A DNA stretch of 34,652 nt, from the NCBI GenBank assembly GCA_025359845.1, contig JANYDT010000074.1:1-34652 (forward strand), written 5' to 3'. Of the stretch, positions 1 through 6,747 are shown piece by piece. Under the pieces are notes generated by a model. The model was given only the letters and a program-made list of their open reading frames with translations. It was not told the origin of the DNA and searched no databases. The DNA comes from Acidimicrobiia bacterium. GTDB taxonomy: Bacteria; Actinomycetota; Acidimicrobiia; Acidimicrobiales; JANYDT01. Position 1 is the stretch's first letter; each line of letters opens with the position of its first letter. Made by a program: the position numbers and the translations under genes.

Positions 1-827
1 GGCAGCAACTTCACGGTGGTCGTGGGCCCGGTGTCGGCGTTGACGCTCGTCGTTGACGGACCCACTGGTGTCGTTGACGGACCCACTGGTGTCGTAGACG
101 GACCCGATGGTATCGTATACAGAGCCGATGGCATCGTCGAAGCGGCCCGCAAGGGCTTCGATGGCGCAACCGGCGTCGTCGAACCGGGGGTGAGGGCCGC
201 CAACTTGACGCCGCTTCGACCGAAGCCGGCGCCCCCGTCGAAAACGACCTCATTGGACGGGTCGGCAACCGCGGGCGCAGCGGTCGTCGCCGGGACCGCG
301 CCGATCGGGGCGGTCGTGGCCGCCGGCGCGCCCACTGTCGTCGGACCCCGAGACGGGGCGGCCGACGATGAAGGGGGAACCGAGGCCAATACTGTGGTTG
401 ATGACCCTCCCACGGTGACGATCGAGGTCGATACATTAGGCGCAGCCGGGGCGATAGGCGTATTCTCGTTGGCCGGTAAATCGCTGAGTACCGGCCTGAA
501 GGTCAGCTCAGCCGTAGCTCCGACCAGGCTCAACGCCCGCTTCTGGTCTTTCACGCCGGGCAACGACACGATGATGGCATCGCCTTGACGCACTACCTCG
601 GCCTCGGCCACCCCGAGGGCATTCACACGATTGGCGATGATGCGCTTGGCCTGATCGAGGCTGCCCGAATCCACCTTGGCCTGCGTGGGCTTTAACACCA
701 CCGACGCCCCGCCCTGGAGATCGAGAGCCAAGCCTGGTCGCCACCCCGCCAGCAGCGTTGCCACGGTTCCGAGCAGCGCAGCCAACACCACTCCGACGAG
801 GGGCACGACCAGCCCTCGGCGCCTCAT
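1..827 (-). CDS. secD: SecD, protein-export membrane subunit (5' part only; runs off the window)
   Basis: This is the N-terminal part (275 codons) of SecD, the SecDF subunit that uses proton flow to help pull proteins through SecYEG. The start ATG (825-827) overlaps the yajC stop as ATGA, the classic yajC-secD coupling. Residues 8-26 form the first membrane helix, followed by the family motif LALDLQGGASVVLKP and the start of the periplasmic P1 domain (residues about 35-115, including RIIANRVNALGV). From about residue 118 to the window edge the sequence turns into a Ser/Thr/Pro/Ala-rich low-complexity stretch of more than 150 residues. Part of it is encoded by 21-bp tandem repeats. Pro/Ala-rich insertions at this place are known in actinobacterial SecD, but this one is long. 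The rest of P1 and the other membrane helices lie outside the window. Confidence 0.9.
   Translation of the reverse strand, partial: MRRRGLVVPLVGVVLAALLGTVATLLAGWRPGLALDLQGGASVVLKPTQAKVDSGSLDQAKRIIANRVNALGVAEAEVVRQGDAIIVSLPGVKDQKRALSLVGATAELTFRPVLSDLPANENTPIAPAAPNVSTSIVTVGGSSTTVLASVPPSSSAAPSRGPTTVGAPAATTAPIGAVPATTAAPAVADPSNEVVFDGGAGFGRSGVKLAALTPGSTTPVAPSKPLRAASTMPSALYTIPSGPSTTPVGPSTTPVGPSTTSVNADTGPTTTVKLL
52..135. repeat. 21-bp tandem repeat inside secD
   Basis: There are four consecutive 21-bp units. The first two (52-72, 73-93) are identical and the next two (94-114, 115-135) are diverged. The period is a multiple of three, so on the minus strand they encode a repeated PSTTPVG-like heptapeptide within the SecD linker. 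They look like slippage-generated linker repeats and not a CRISPR or a regulatory array. Confidence 0.85.
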
Positions 828-1234
828 TTTGCCGGCCCTGACTTGGGATCGCTAGTCGCCGCCGGCCCCATCGGCAACTCGGCCGCGGTGGCTACGGCCG
901 TCGCGCTCGATTCTGCTTCGGCCGCGGGGATGGCCGCGATGTCTTCTTCGCTGGCCAACATGAAGTTCGGCGGGCTGAGTTCGTCGCTCGGATCGACGCG
1001 TCGCCCGATCGCGGCGCGCGATACGTAGACGTAGGTGTCGGGGCTGGTTCCGATCTTCAGCACATCGCCGTTGGTGTCGAGCACCAAGCCGTAGATTCCG
1101 CTCGTCAGGACGACCCGATCACCGTTGCTCGTGCGCGAGATGAGGGAGCGTTGCTCACGAGCCCGCCTCTGTTGGGGGCGGATCATGAAGAAGTAGAGAA
1201 GCCCGAGCATTACGGGCAGGAGAAGCTGTTGCAT
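824..1234 (-). CDS. yajC: YajC, preprotein translocase accessory subunit
   Basis: The 136-residue protein has one N-terminal membrane helix (residues about 3-17, LLLPVMLGLLYFFMI) followed at once by the family hallmark RPQQRR. A small beta-rich cytoplasmic domain follows (GDRVVLTSGIYGLV to YVYVSRAAI). YajC binds SecDF and the Sec holotranslocon. The last 45 residues are an Ala/Glu/Pro-rich tail typical of actinobacterial versions. It lies 53 bp downstream of tgt and its stop overlaps the secD start (ATGA), so tgt-yajC-secD is probably one transcript. Confidence 0.93.
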   Translation of the reverse strand: MQQLLLPVMLGLLYFFMIRPQQRRAREQRSLISRTSNGDRVVLTSGIYGLVLDTNGDVLKIGTSPDTYVYVSRAAIGRRVDPSDELSPPNFMLASEEDIAAIPAAEAESSATAVATAAELPMGPAATSDPKSGPAK

Positions 1235-1287
1235 GCGGTTCCCGGTGTGAGGTGGGCGAGGCCCGTGCGCGGAGCGCGACGGTGGGC

Positions 1288-2412
1288 TTACGAGAGGTTA
1301 GTCGCCCGTCCCCAGGTCGCCCATACATCGGCTCGAACGGACTCGAATGTGCCGTCTCCGATGGAGGTGCGAATGCGCTCCATCAGCCCCAGCAGATAGG
1401 TCAGGTTGTGAATGGTCAACAGCCTCGCGGCGGTCAGTTCGCCCACCGTTTGCAAGTGACGGAGGTAGCCCCGGCTGTGACGAGCGCAAGTACTGCACGG
1501 GCACTGCCCGTCGAGAGGCTCGTCCGAGCGGGCGAATTGGGCGTTGCGGATCTGGATGCGCCCCTGCGAGCTGAGGATCGTGCCGTGGCGGGCCAGGCGG
1601 GTGGGAAGGACGCAATCGAACATGTCAACCCCGCGGGCCACGGCCTCGATCAGGTTGATCGGGTCGCCCACTCCCATGAGGTATCGGGGCCGATCCTGGG
1701 GCAGGTGGGCCACGGCCGCCGACAGCGAGGGCAGCATCTCATCACGGGACTCTCCGACCGAAAGCCCGCCGATGGCGTAGCCGTCGAAGCCGATTTCGAC
1801 AGTCCGCTGCGCCGACTCGGCCCGAAGCATCACATCGACCCCGCCCTGGACAATCCCGAATTGGCACTGATCTTCGCGACGATGCGCGACTTTGGCCCGC
1901 GCCGCCCAATCGGCACTGCGCTCGACCGCCAAACGTACGACCGAGGCCGGAGACGGCAACGGCGGACACACATCGAGCACCATGGCGATGTCGGCGCCCA
2001 GTTGGTCTTGCACGTCGACGGCTCGTTCGGGGGTGAAACGGTGCGACGAGCCGTCATAGACCGAACGAAACGTCACCCCGTCATCGTCGACTTTGGGATT
2101 AAGTGAGAACACTTGGAAACCGCCCGAGTCGGTCAGGAGTCCACCGCGCCACCCCGAAAACCTGTTCAACCCTCCCATTTCGGCCACGAGGTCGGCCCCC
2201 GGGCGCAGCATGAGGTGATACGTGTTGGCGAGGATGATCTCGGCCCCGAGCGCCTCGACGTCTTCGGCCGACAGCGAACGCACCACGCCGCGAGTGCCGA
2301 CGGGCATGAATACAGGTGTACGAAACGACCGGCGCGGCAGCTGGACGGTGCCGGTGCGGGCCACCCCGACGTCGGTGGGCAGCGCTCCGGAGAGGGCGAA
2401 GGAAAGCTTCAC
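1288..2412 (-). CDS. tgt: tRNA-guanine transglycosylase (queuosine biosynthesis)
   Basis: The 374-residue protein has the normal length for bacterial Tgt, which exchanges G34 for preQ1 in the anticodon loop of GUN tRNAs. Visible signatures are the early acid/base Asp in LLTDSGGFQVFSL (D95), the GIVQGG substrate loop, the nucleophile region MFDCVLPTR, and the C-terminal zinc site CPCSTC followed by LLTIHNL. The usual FDEC motif reads LDVCPP here, a small departure. The start is GTG (2410-2412), 27 bp from the divergent gene at 2440. It heads the yajC-secD transcript, the gene order found in many bacteria. Confidence 0.95.
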   Translation of the reverse strand: MKLSFALSGALPTDVGVARTGTVQLPRRSFRTPVFMPVGTRGVVRSLSAEDVEALGAEIILANTYHLMLRPGADLVAEMGGLNRFSGWRGGLLTDSGGFQVFSLNPKVDDDGVTFRSVYDGSSHRFTPERAVDVQDQLGADIAMVLDVCPPLPSPASVVRLAVERSADWAARAKVAHRREDQCQFGIVQGGVDVMLRAESAQRTVEIGFDGYAIGGLSVGESRDEMLPSLSAAVAHLPQDRPRYLMGVGDPINLIEAVARGVDMFDCVLPTRLARHGTILSSQGRIQIRNAQFARSDEPLDGQCPCSTCARHSRGYLRHLQTVGELTAARLLTIHNLTYLLGLMERIRTSIGDGTFESVRADVWATWGRATNLS

Positions 2413-2439
2413 GGGGCGCCAAGGGTAGGCTCGAACGCG

Positions 2440-3009
2440 ATGCCTTTCTACACGCTCTGGAACGGAGGCGGACTGGGCCTTCTACTCGTCGCGCTCCTCG
2501 GTCTGGTCGACGTGTGGGCCACTCCTCACAGCTCATTGCGAGGCGGGACCAAATCGCTTTGGTACTTGGTAATGCTGGTTCCTGGGTTCGGCCTGGGGTT
2601 GTGGATCTGGCTCGGGCGACCGCGGGGCCGCAGCGCCGGCGGCGGAGTTGGCGCCAAGCGAGGAGCCAACCTCCGCGTCATCGAAGGTGGCCTGTCGGAG
2701 AGCGAAGCTTCTGGGTTGGCGTCGAAAGAACGCCAGAACGCCGACATCGAGAGGACCAAAGAGCTTAATCAACGCCTCGCCGATTGGGAGCGCCAACACG
2801 AACGCCGGTCAGGCGCCTCGGCCTCACTGCCGCCGGCTTCGGTACCCCAAGACTCAGAACCCGAGGGGGCTCGCGCCGACGTTGAAGGCGCTCCCACCAA
2901 GCAGGCTGACGCCTCGACGACTCGACCGGCGGCCAAAGTGCCCGACGAGCTGTCCGACGAAGAGTTGGCGGCGACTCTCGAAAAGTGGCGCACGGAGTTC
3001 GAGGGCTAA
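2440..3009 (+). CDS. Small PLDc_N-like two-helix membrane protein with charged tail
   Basis: The 189-residue protein begins MPFYTLWNGGG. Two membrane helices (about residues 9-24 and 38-58) carry the pattern LLLVALLGLVDVW, then SLWYLVMLVPGFGLGLW and the end IWLGRPR. This matches the PLDc_N (cardiolipin synthase N-terminal) domain fold, which occurs alone in many small actinobacterial proteins. The other 120 residues are hydrophilic, rich in Glu, Arg and Ala, with a possible coiled coil around SKERQNADIERTKELNQRL. The reading frame is open further upstream to 2113, but that part overlaps tgt on the other strand, so the ATG at 2440 is preferred. The function is unknown. A PqqD-like gene follows 19 bp downstream. 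Confidence 0.72.
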   Translation: MPFYTLWNGGGLGLLLVALLGLVDVWATPHSSLRGGTKSLWYLVMLVPGFGLGLWIWLGRPRGRSAGGGVGAKRGANLRVIEGGLSESEASGLASKERQNADIERTKELNQRLADWERQHERRSGASASLPPASVPQDSEPEGARADVEGAPTKQADASTTRPAAKVPDELSDEELAATLEKWRTEFEG

Positions 3010-3028
3010 GAATCAGCGAAGGGGTCAG

Positions 3029-3370
3029 ATGAGTCGAACGTGGCGCGTTCCCGAATCTGTGCGTTGGATGCGGGTCGACGACGAACTAGTCGTTTTCAAC
3101 CCCGCCGCCGGGACGTTTGCCGAACTCGATCCCACGGCTGCGGATCTCTGGCTCGTGCTCGGGGCGTCTGCGTGGCGAGAAGGACAAATGGTCGAGTACC
3201 TGCGAACCAAGTACGCGATGAACGAGTCCGAGGCGACGGAGGCGGTTCGAGGGTTCATCGCCGATCTGGAGAAGAACAATTCCCTTATCCGGCTGCCGTG
3301 GGCGGCCCAGCGCGCCGACGCGTCCGACGCTCTTGGAGCACAATCGCATAGTCCGAGAGATGTCCCTTAG
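3029..3370 (+). CDS. PqqD-like (RRE-type) protein 1
   Basis: The 113-residue protein has the PqqD / RiPP-recognition-element pattern: an N-terminal beta hairpin (VRWMRVDDELVVFNPAAGTFAEL), the conserved LDPTAADLW turn, then a helical bundle (YLRTKYAMNESEATEAVRGFIADL). In characterised RiPP pathways such domains bind the leader of a precursor peptide and bring it to modifying enzymes. A clear GAAGGGG ribosome site lies just before the ATG. The gene follows the PLDc_N-like gene and converges on the nucleotidyltransferase gene, overlapping its 3' end by 86 bp on the opposite strand. No dedicated RiPP precursor was recognised next to it. The partner role is inferred. Confidence 0.78.
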   Translation: MSRTWRVPESVRWMRVDDELVVFNPAAGTFAELDPTAADLWLVLGASAWREGQMVEYLRTKYAMNESEATEAVRGFIADLEKNNSLIRLPWAAQRADASDALGAQSHSPRDVP

Positions 3371-4205
3371 TGATGCGAATGGGGTTGGCCACGAGATAGG
3401 GCGCCAGAATCCGTGCCCGTTTCTCGGCCGCCCATGCATGGGGTTGAGGAACCACGATTCGCATCGCCAGTGCCGTACCGCCCGATGATCGCCCGAGAAG
3501 CTGCGATTCCGCGAACCGGACGGTCCAGCGCCAGAATCGGGCCAGACCAAGAGCCGAGGCCGTCTCTTCGACCGGCACCTCGCTCACCGAGGCTAGAAGG
3601 AGCGCGTCGAACAGATCACGCATCCGCGTAAATCCGCCGATCCAGCCGTGTAGCGCCAGAAGCAACGCGTGCAGATCGTCCCTCGGCCGTTGGATGCCGG
3701 AAATGCCCGTGCGCGACGGCTCCGCGGTCGCCAACAACCGGTCAGCGTCGAGCGCGGCCCAGCCGGGAACATTCGGCCGGGTATGGAGATCGAGTCCGAT
3801 GAGGCCCCGAGGATGGTCGAGCGCCGGCAAGTGATGGAACCGGAGTCCGAGAGGTTGATCGGTGGGGAGATAACCCTGTGCGACCAGGCTCGCCCAGATC
3901 GGTGGCGCATCGGTCAGGAGGAGATCGAGATCTCGAAACGGACGCTGCGCCGGTGACGGATAGAGCTGGGCCACCTCGAGGCCCTTCATCAAAACGAGGG
4001 GGCCCGACGAGCGAGCGCCGAGACTGCTCAGAACCGACTCGCCAGCCAGCACCTTGCGGGCTTGTACCATCCTGGCCGGATGGGTATCGCTCGACTCGCC
4101 GAAGGCCAGACCGAAACCGTGCTGCTCGAGCCGCTCCCGAGGCCAAGTTGCGGCGTGGGCCCGCACGAGGCCGAACAGTTCGCTCGGTGAAGCGAACACC
4201 GTCAC
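3285..4205 (-). CDS. PF14907-type nucleotidyltransferase family protein 1
   Basis: The 306-residue protein resembles the uncharacterised nucleotidyltransferases of the NTP_transf_5 family. The core is GPLVLMKGLEVAQLYPSP followed by RPFRDLDLLL, giving the paired metal-binding Asp residues D92 and D94 of the nucleotidyltransferase fold. A later helical half contains LHALLLALHGWIGGFTRMRDLFDALLL, typical of the family. In RiPP and exosortase-type loci these proteins occur with PqqD and HprK-like kinases; their substrate is generally unknown. The start is GTG (4203-4205), overlapping the stop of the upstream kinase-like gene (GTGA). It is the last gene of the minus-strand transcript. Confidence 0.75.
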   Translation of the reverse strand: MTVFASPSELFGLVRAHAATWPRERLEQHGFGLAFGESSDTHPARMVQARKVLAGESVLSSLGARSSGPLVLMKGLEVAQLYPSPAQRPFRDLDLLLTDAPPIWASLVAQGYLPTDQPLGLRFHHLPALDHPRGLIGLDLHTRPNVPGWAALDADRLLATAEPSRTGISGIQRPRDDLHALLLALHGWIGGFTRMRDLFDALLLASVSEVPVEETASALGLARFWRWTVRFAESQLLGRSSGGTALAMRIVVPQPHAWAAEKRARILAPYLVANPIRITKGHLSDYAIVLQERRTRRRAGPPTAAG

Positions 4206-4918
4206 CGAGCAGGAGCGAAACCTAAGCCTTGGACGCGCTCGATCATCGCCTCAGGCGTCACGAGTTCGATGCACTCCCCATGATGGCGGGCCAGCGTATC
4301 GATCTGGCGCAGGGTCGTGTCGAGATCGCGATTCGGGTCCCGGACGACGGTGCGAGCGACCGCCAGACGGCTGGCCGCGGCGGGGAGCACGTCGTCCTCC
4401 CCGTCGCGCAGCAGGATGGCACGAATACGACGGCGGCCGATCGGGATCGATGCATCGATCACCTGCTCGGGCAAGAGGAGTTGGCCCTCGTCGGGGTCGA
4501 TGAGCACAACCGTCGTTGGCAAGACCACGCAGCCGCGCCGGGCGAGGCGACGATCATGGCCGGCAAGGTCATGGAGGGGCCCGGGCTCGGCCAACACGAC
4601 GTCGCCGTCGGGGAGCACAATTGTGCGCAGCCGCAGAGGGAGAAACGCACTCGTCACGGCCGCTTCGAGGGCCCGGAGGTGGAAGCACGCCGCTTGCTCC
4701 ACCTCGGCTTCGTGACGCGACCGACGTAACACGATGTCTCCCGATTCGAATAGAACCCAAGCCGCGTTGCCTACCGAGGTTTCGGAGTTCGGACGCCCGA
4801 GGAACAACCCTTGGGGCGAGGCATCGTCGCCGACGCAGTGGCCGAGGTCACGCCTGATCCGGGCCCGAAGGGCGCTCGTCTCACTGACGACTCGAAGGGG
4901 AACCGACCCGATACGCAC
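4202..4918 (-). CDS. HprK-like protein with degenerate P-loop (probable pseudokinase)
   Basis: The 238-residue protein aligns without gaps to the HprK-like kinase encoded two genes upstream. VVLAEPGPLHDLAGHDRRLARRG (107-129, quoted in part here as LAEPGPLHDLA) falls on that protein's IPANTHSGKST, so the GKST residues read HDLA. The following IADDRIWL falls on LPTTVVLI, replacing the paired catalytic Asp by Thr-Thr. The segment ECIELVTPEAMIERVQGLGF matches GCPAVSITYGDVDTSLQLLG near the kinase C-terminus. It should therefore be unable to bind ATP in the usual way and may be a regulatory or scaffold partner. The chosen start is GTG (4916-4918). Coding character continues 14 codons upstream to the in-frame TGA of the PqqD-like gene, so a CTG start or readthrough is possible. 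Confidence 0.62.
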   Translation of the reverse strand: MRIGSVPLRVVSETSALRARIRRDLGHCVGDDASPQGLFLGRPNSETSVGNAAWVLFESGDIVLRRSRHEAEVEQAACFHLRALEAAVTSAFLPLRLRTIVLPDGDVVLAEPGPLHDLAGHDRRLARRGCVVLPTTVVLIDPDEGQLLLPEQVIDASIPIGRRRIRAILLRDGEDDVLPAAASRLAVARTVVRDPNRDLDTTLRQIDTLARHHGECIELVTPEAMIERVQGLGFAPAR

Positions 4919-4960
4919 ACTGAACGAGTCCGCTTCACCGAAGCGGATCTTGCCCAGCAG

Positions 4961-5296
4961 TCAGGGCGAGGCTGCCGGCGGATAGGACAACAGCGAAGTC
5001 GGCATGGGCGACAAGCCTTCGGGAAGCAAATGGCCCGTAGCGACCATTCCGGCGGCAAAGAGGCCCACTGACCGATGCGCCTCGTCGGAGTCGAGGCCGA
5101 TCGCGATGATCAGATCTTCGGCTAATTCCGTCGGTGAGAGCGGGTCTGAGAAGCAGTCGAGAAGCGTGGCCGCGGCGGCGTCGAGAGCGGCCGGGTAACC
5201 GCCGTACGGCCAGCCGATGCGAAACCCTTCGCATTCCAGCAGGGCGTGGGGGGCGGCGACGAACCGCGGTTCAGACGCGATTAGGTGATCCGGCAT
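4961..5296 (-). CDS. PqqD-like (RRE-type) protein 2
   Basis: The 111-residue protein shows a weaker PqqD pattern: beta strands ALLECEGFRIGWPYGGYPAAL, the small-residue turn LDAAAATLLDCF, then LSPTELAEDLIIAIGLDSDEAHRSV and a final helix ending VATGHLLPEG. It sits between the HprK-like kinase (26-bp overlap at its 5' end) and the kinase-like pseudoenzyme, which starts in the same frame after its TGA. This position, between kinase and pseudokinase, supports a substrate-recognition role. It is diverged from the PqqD-like proteins at 3029 and 13060, so the three may recognise different partners. Confidence 0.68.
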   Translation of the reverse strand: MPDHLIASEPRFVAAPHALLECEGFRIGWPYGGYPAALDAAAATLLDCFSDPLSPTELAEDLIIAIGLDSDEAHRSVGLFAAGMVATGHLLPEGLSPMPTSLLSYPPAASP

Positions 5297-6116
5297 TGGC
5301 CACCCCCCGGCTCACAAGAAAGCCGAGTTCACGAAGCTGGTCGTGAGCCGCGCCATCGGGCAGCGGCCCGCCTGACCACGAGCCGAGCGAGACGAGTTGG
5401 CCCATGGCGCCATTCCACACCACGACGTGTGGGCCGAAGCGGATGCCCTCGATATTGCTGGCAAATTCGCCTTCTTGGAGCTCGAGCGGATCGAGGAGTT
5501 CGGGCACAGGTTCGGCTGGCTCTGCTTCCGGTGATTGGAGGAACTGGCCTAACAATTGTAATGAGGTGTCGACATCGCCGTAGGTGATGGAGACGGCTGG
5601 GCATCCGGTGGCCAGGGTCGCCAGCGCCAAGAGCTCGGTGGGTGAGCATTTTCGAAATAGCGAACCGACCATGAGGCAAAAAGCCTCCGGGGCACCGAGC
5701 CGCTTGAGACCGCGCGCGTCGTGCTCAAACTTCGGAAATACGAGCCTATCAATTGTTCCTTCTCGCACCCACGCAGGGGCACCGAGATCGACCGGCCGCA
5801 GGAGGAGCCGCTCACTGTCATCATTTGGCCAGAGGGCTTGCGCATGGGCCCAAAAGGGGCTCCCCGCTCGTACTGCAATCGGGGCGCCGAACCCTGAGGC
5901 CACACCGTCGTTCAGCCAGATTCGGTCGTCGGCGATGAATCGAGCCCCCCAACGCGCCAACATCGACGCAACAAGCGTGCTCTTACCGGAGTGCGTATTA
6001 GCGGGGATAAGCACGCCGCGTCCGTCGCCCAAGACACACGCTGCGGCGTGAACCGAAATTCCGGGAAGAGACCCGCAAAGCGTCTCGCCCACCTGGTGGA
6101 GGTTGATAGACTGCAA
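5271..6116 (-). CDS. HprK-like (HPr-Ser kinase-related) protein kinase
   Basis: The 281-residue protein carries a short N-terminal segment, the P-loop ANTHSGKST (residues 39-47), and the following IADDRIWL with the Asp pair (63-64) typical of HprK-family kinases in peptide-modification loci. Homologues in lasso-peptide clusters phosphorylate a Ser of the peptide; this is family knowledge, not shown here. After the kinase core (to about residue 210) an extra C-terminal 70 residues (HVVVWNGAMGQLVSLG onward) has the look of a small beta-helical PqqD-like or lid domain. No ATG or GTG precedes the core in frame before a TAA, so TTG (6114-6116), 4 bp after the Tat-protein stop, is the likely start. 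Confidence 0.75.
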   Translation of the reverse strand: MQSINLHQVGETLCGSLPGISVHAAACVLGDGRGVLIPANTHSGKSTLVASMLARWGARFIADDRIWLNDGVASGFGAPIAVRAGSPFWAHAQALWPNDDSERLLLRPVDLGAPAWVREGTIDRLVFPKFEHDARGLKRLGAPEAFCLMVGSLFRKCSPTELLALATLATGCPAVSITYGDVDTSLQLLGQFLQSPEAEPAEPVPELLDPLELQEGEFASNIEGIRFGPHVVVWNGAMGQLVSLGSWSGGPLPDGAAHDQLRELGFLVSRGVANAGSPNRV

Positions 6117-6120
6117 AGAC

Positions 6121-6666
6121 TCACACGGGGCAGCAGGATACGCTTATAAGGTCGATGCGCGAGTTTGGGCTATCCTGACATCGTCCGCTGCAATATGGAA
6201 GACTGAGCGCCGGTGCCCCAGGCCCGCAGGTTGTGACGCCGACGGGCGGGACGGACTGAAGAATCGCATGTACGCAATTCGAGACAGTCCAAACCGCTGA
6301 ACACACGTAACCCGTGACGCAGATCGAGTACCAAGAAGCATTTTTGTCTTCGTTGCTCGTGCCACTGGCTCCGACGACAACCGTCGACGAAATAGAAGGA
6401 GTACCGGTAATGGTGAAGTTAATGTTCTGCCCATTGTAACGACCTTCGAGCGACGTGCCTCCGCAGTTAGAATTCAATGAGATGGCGGGTGAAAACGTGA
6501 CCGACCGTGCTCGACTATTGGTGTTCCCGTTGCAGACAGTCTGGGCCATTGCGGGGGCGGAGAAGATACCCTGGACAACGGGGGCGACGAAAGCTGTCGC
6601 GCCAACCACGATGGCTGTCTTCTTAATCGCCTCTCGGCGAGTCAAGGTTCTATCGAGGTCCGCCAT
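6121..6666 (-). CDS. Tat-exported small Cys-rich protein 1
   Basis: The 181-residue protein begins MADLDRTLTRREAIKKT, with a twin-arginine motif followed by a hydrophobic stretch (IVVGATAFVAPVVQGIF) and a likely cleavage site at APAMAQ. The mature part is Ser/Thr/Asn-rich with ten cysteines, ending SVSCCPV, which suggests disulfides after export. A good ribosome site (GGAAAGGA, 6 bp spacing) selects this ATG over one six codons upstream. No known domain was recognised. It lies directly upstream of the HprK-like kinase (4-bp gap), so it is co-expressed with the kinase, the PqqD-like protein and the nucleotidyltransferase, and is a candidate substrate. It resembles the protein at 11397 in signal peptide and C-terminal pattern. 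Confidence 0.75.
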   Translation of the reverse strand: MADLDRTLTRREAIKKTAIVVGATAFVAPVVQGIFSAPAMAQTVCNGNTNSRARSVTFSPAISLNSNCGGTSLEGRYNGQNINFTITGTPSISSTVVVGASGTSNEDKNASWYSICVTGYVCSAVWTVSNCVHAILQSVPPVGVTTCGPGAPALSLPYCSGRCQDSPNSRIDLISVSCCPV

Positions 6667-6747
6667 GTGTAGTCCTTTCCGCAATGGTTGATTTCATTTC
6701 CCTTAGCCCCAGGAATTGTAGCGCAGCGTGAACACCGGTTCAGTAGG

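Noticed and set aside
1252..2106. 284-codon open frame on the plus strand opposite tgt
   Set aside because: It is the antisense of a well-conserved tgt gene and shows no protein family pattern; open antisense frames are common in high-GC DNA.
2113..2439. Upstream extension of the PLDc_N-like membrane protein
   Set aside because: The extra 109 codons lie opposite tgt, lack hydrophobic or family features, and the family-like start is at 2440.
6729..6742. Small hairpin TGAAC-ACCG-GTTCA just after the surface-protein stop
   Set aside because: The 5-bp stem without a U tract is too weak to call a terminator.
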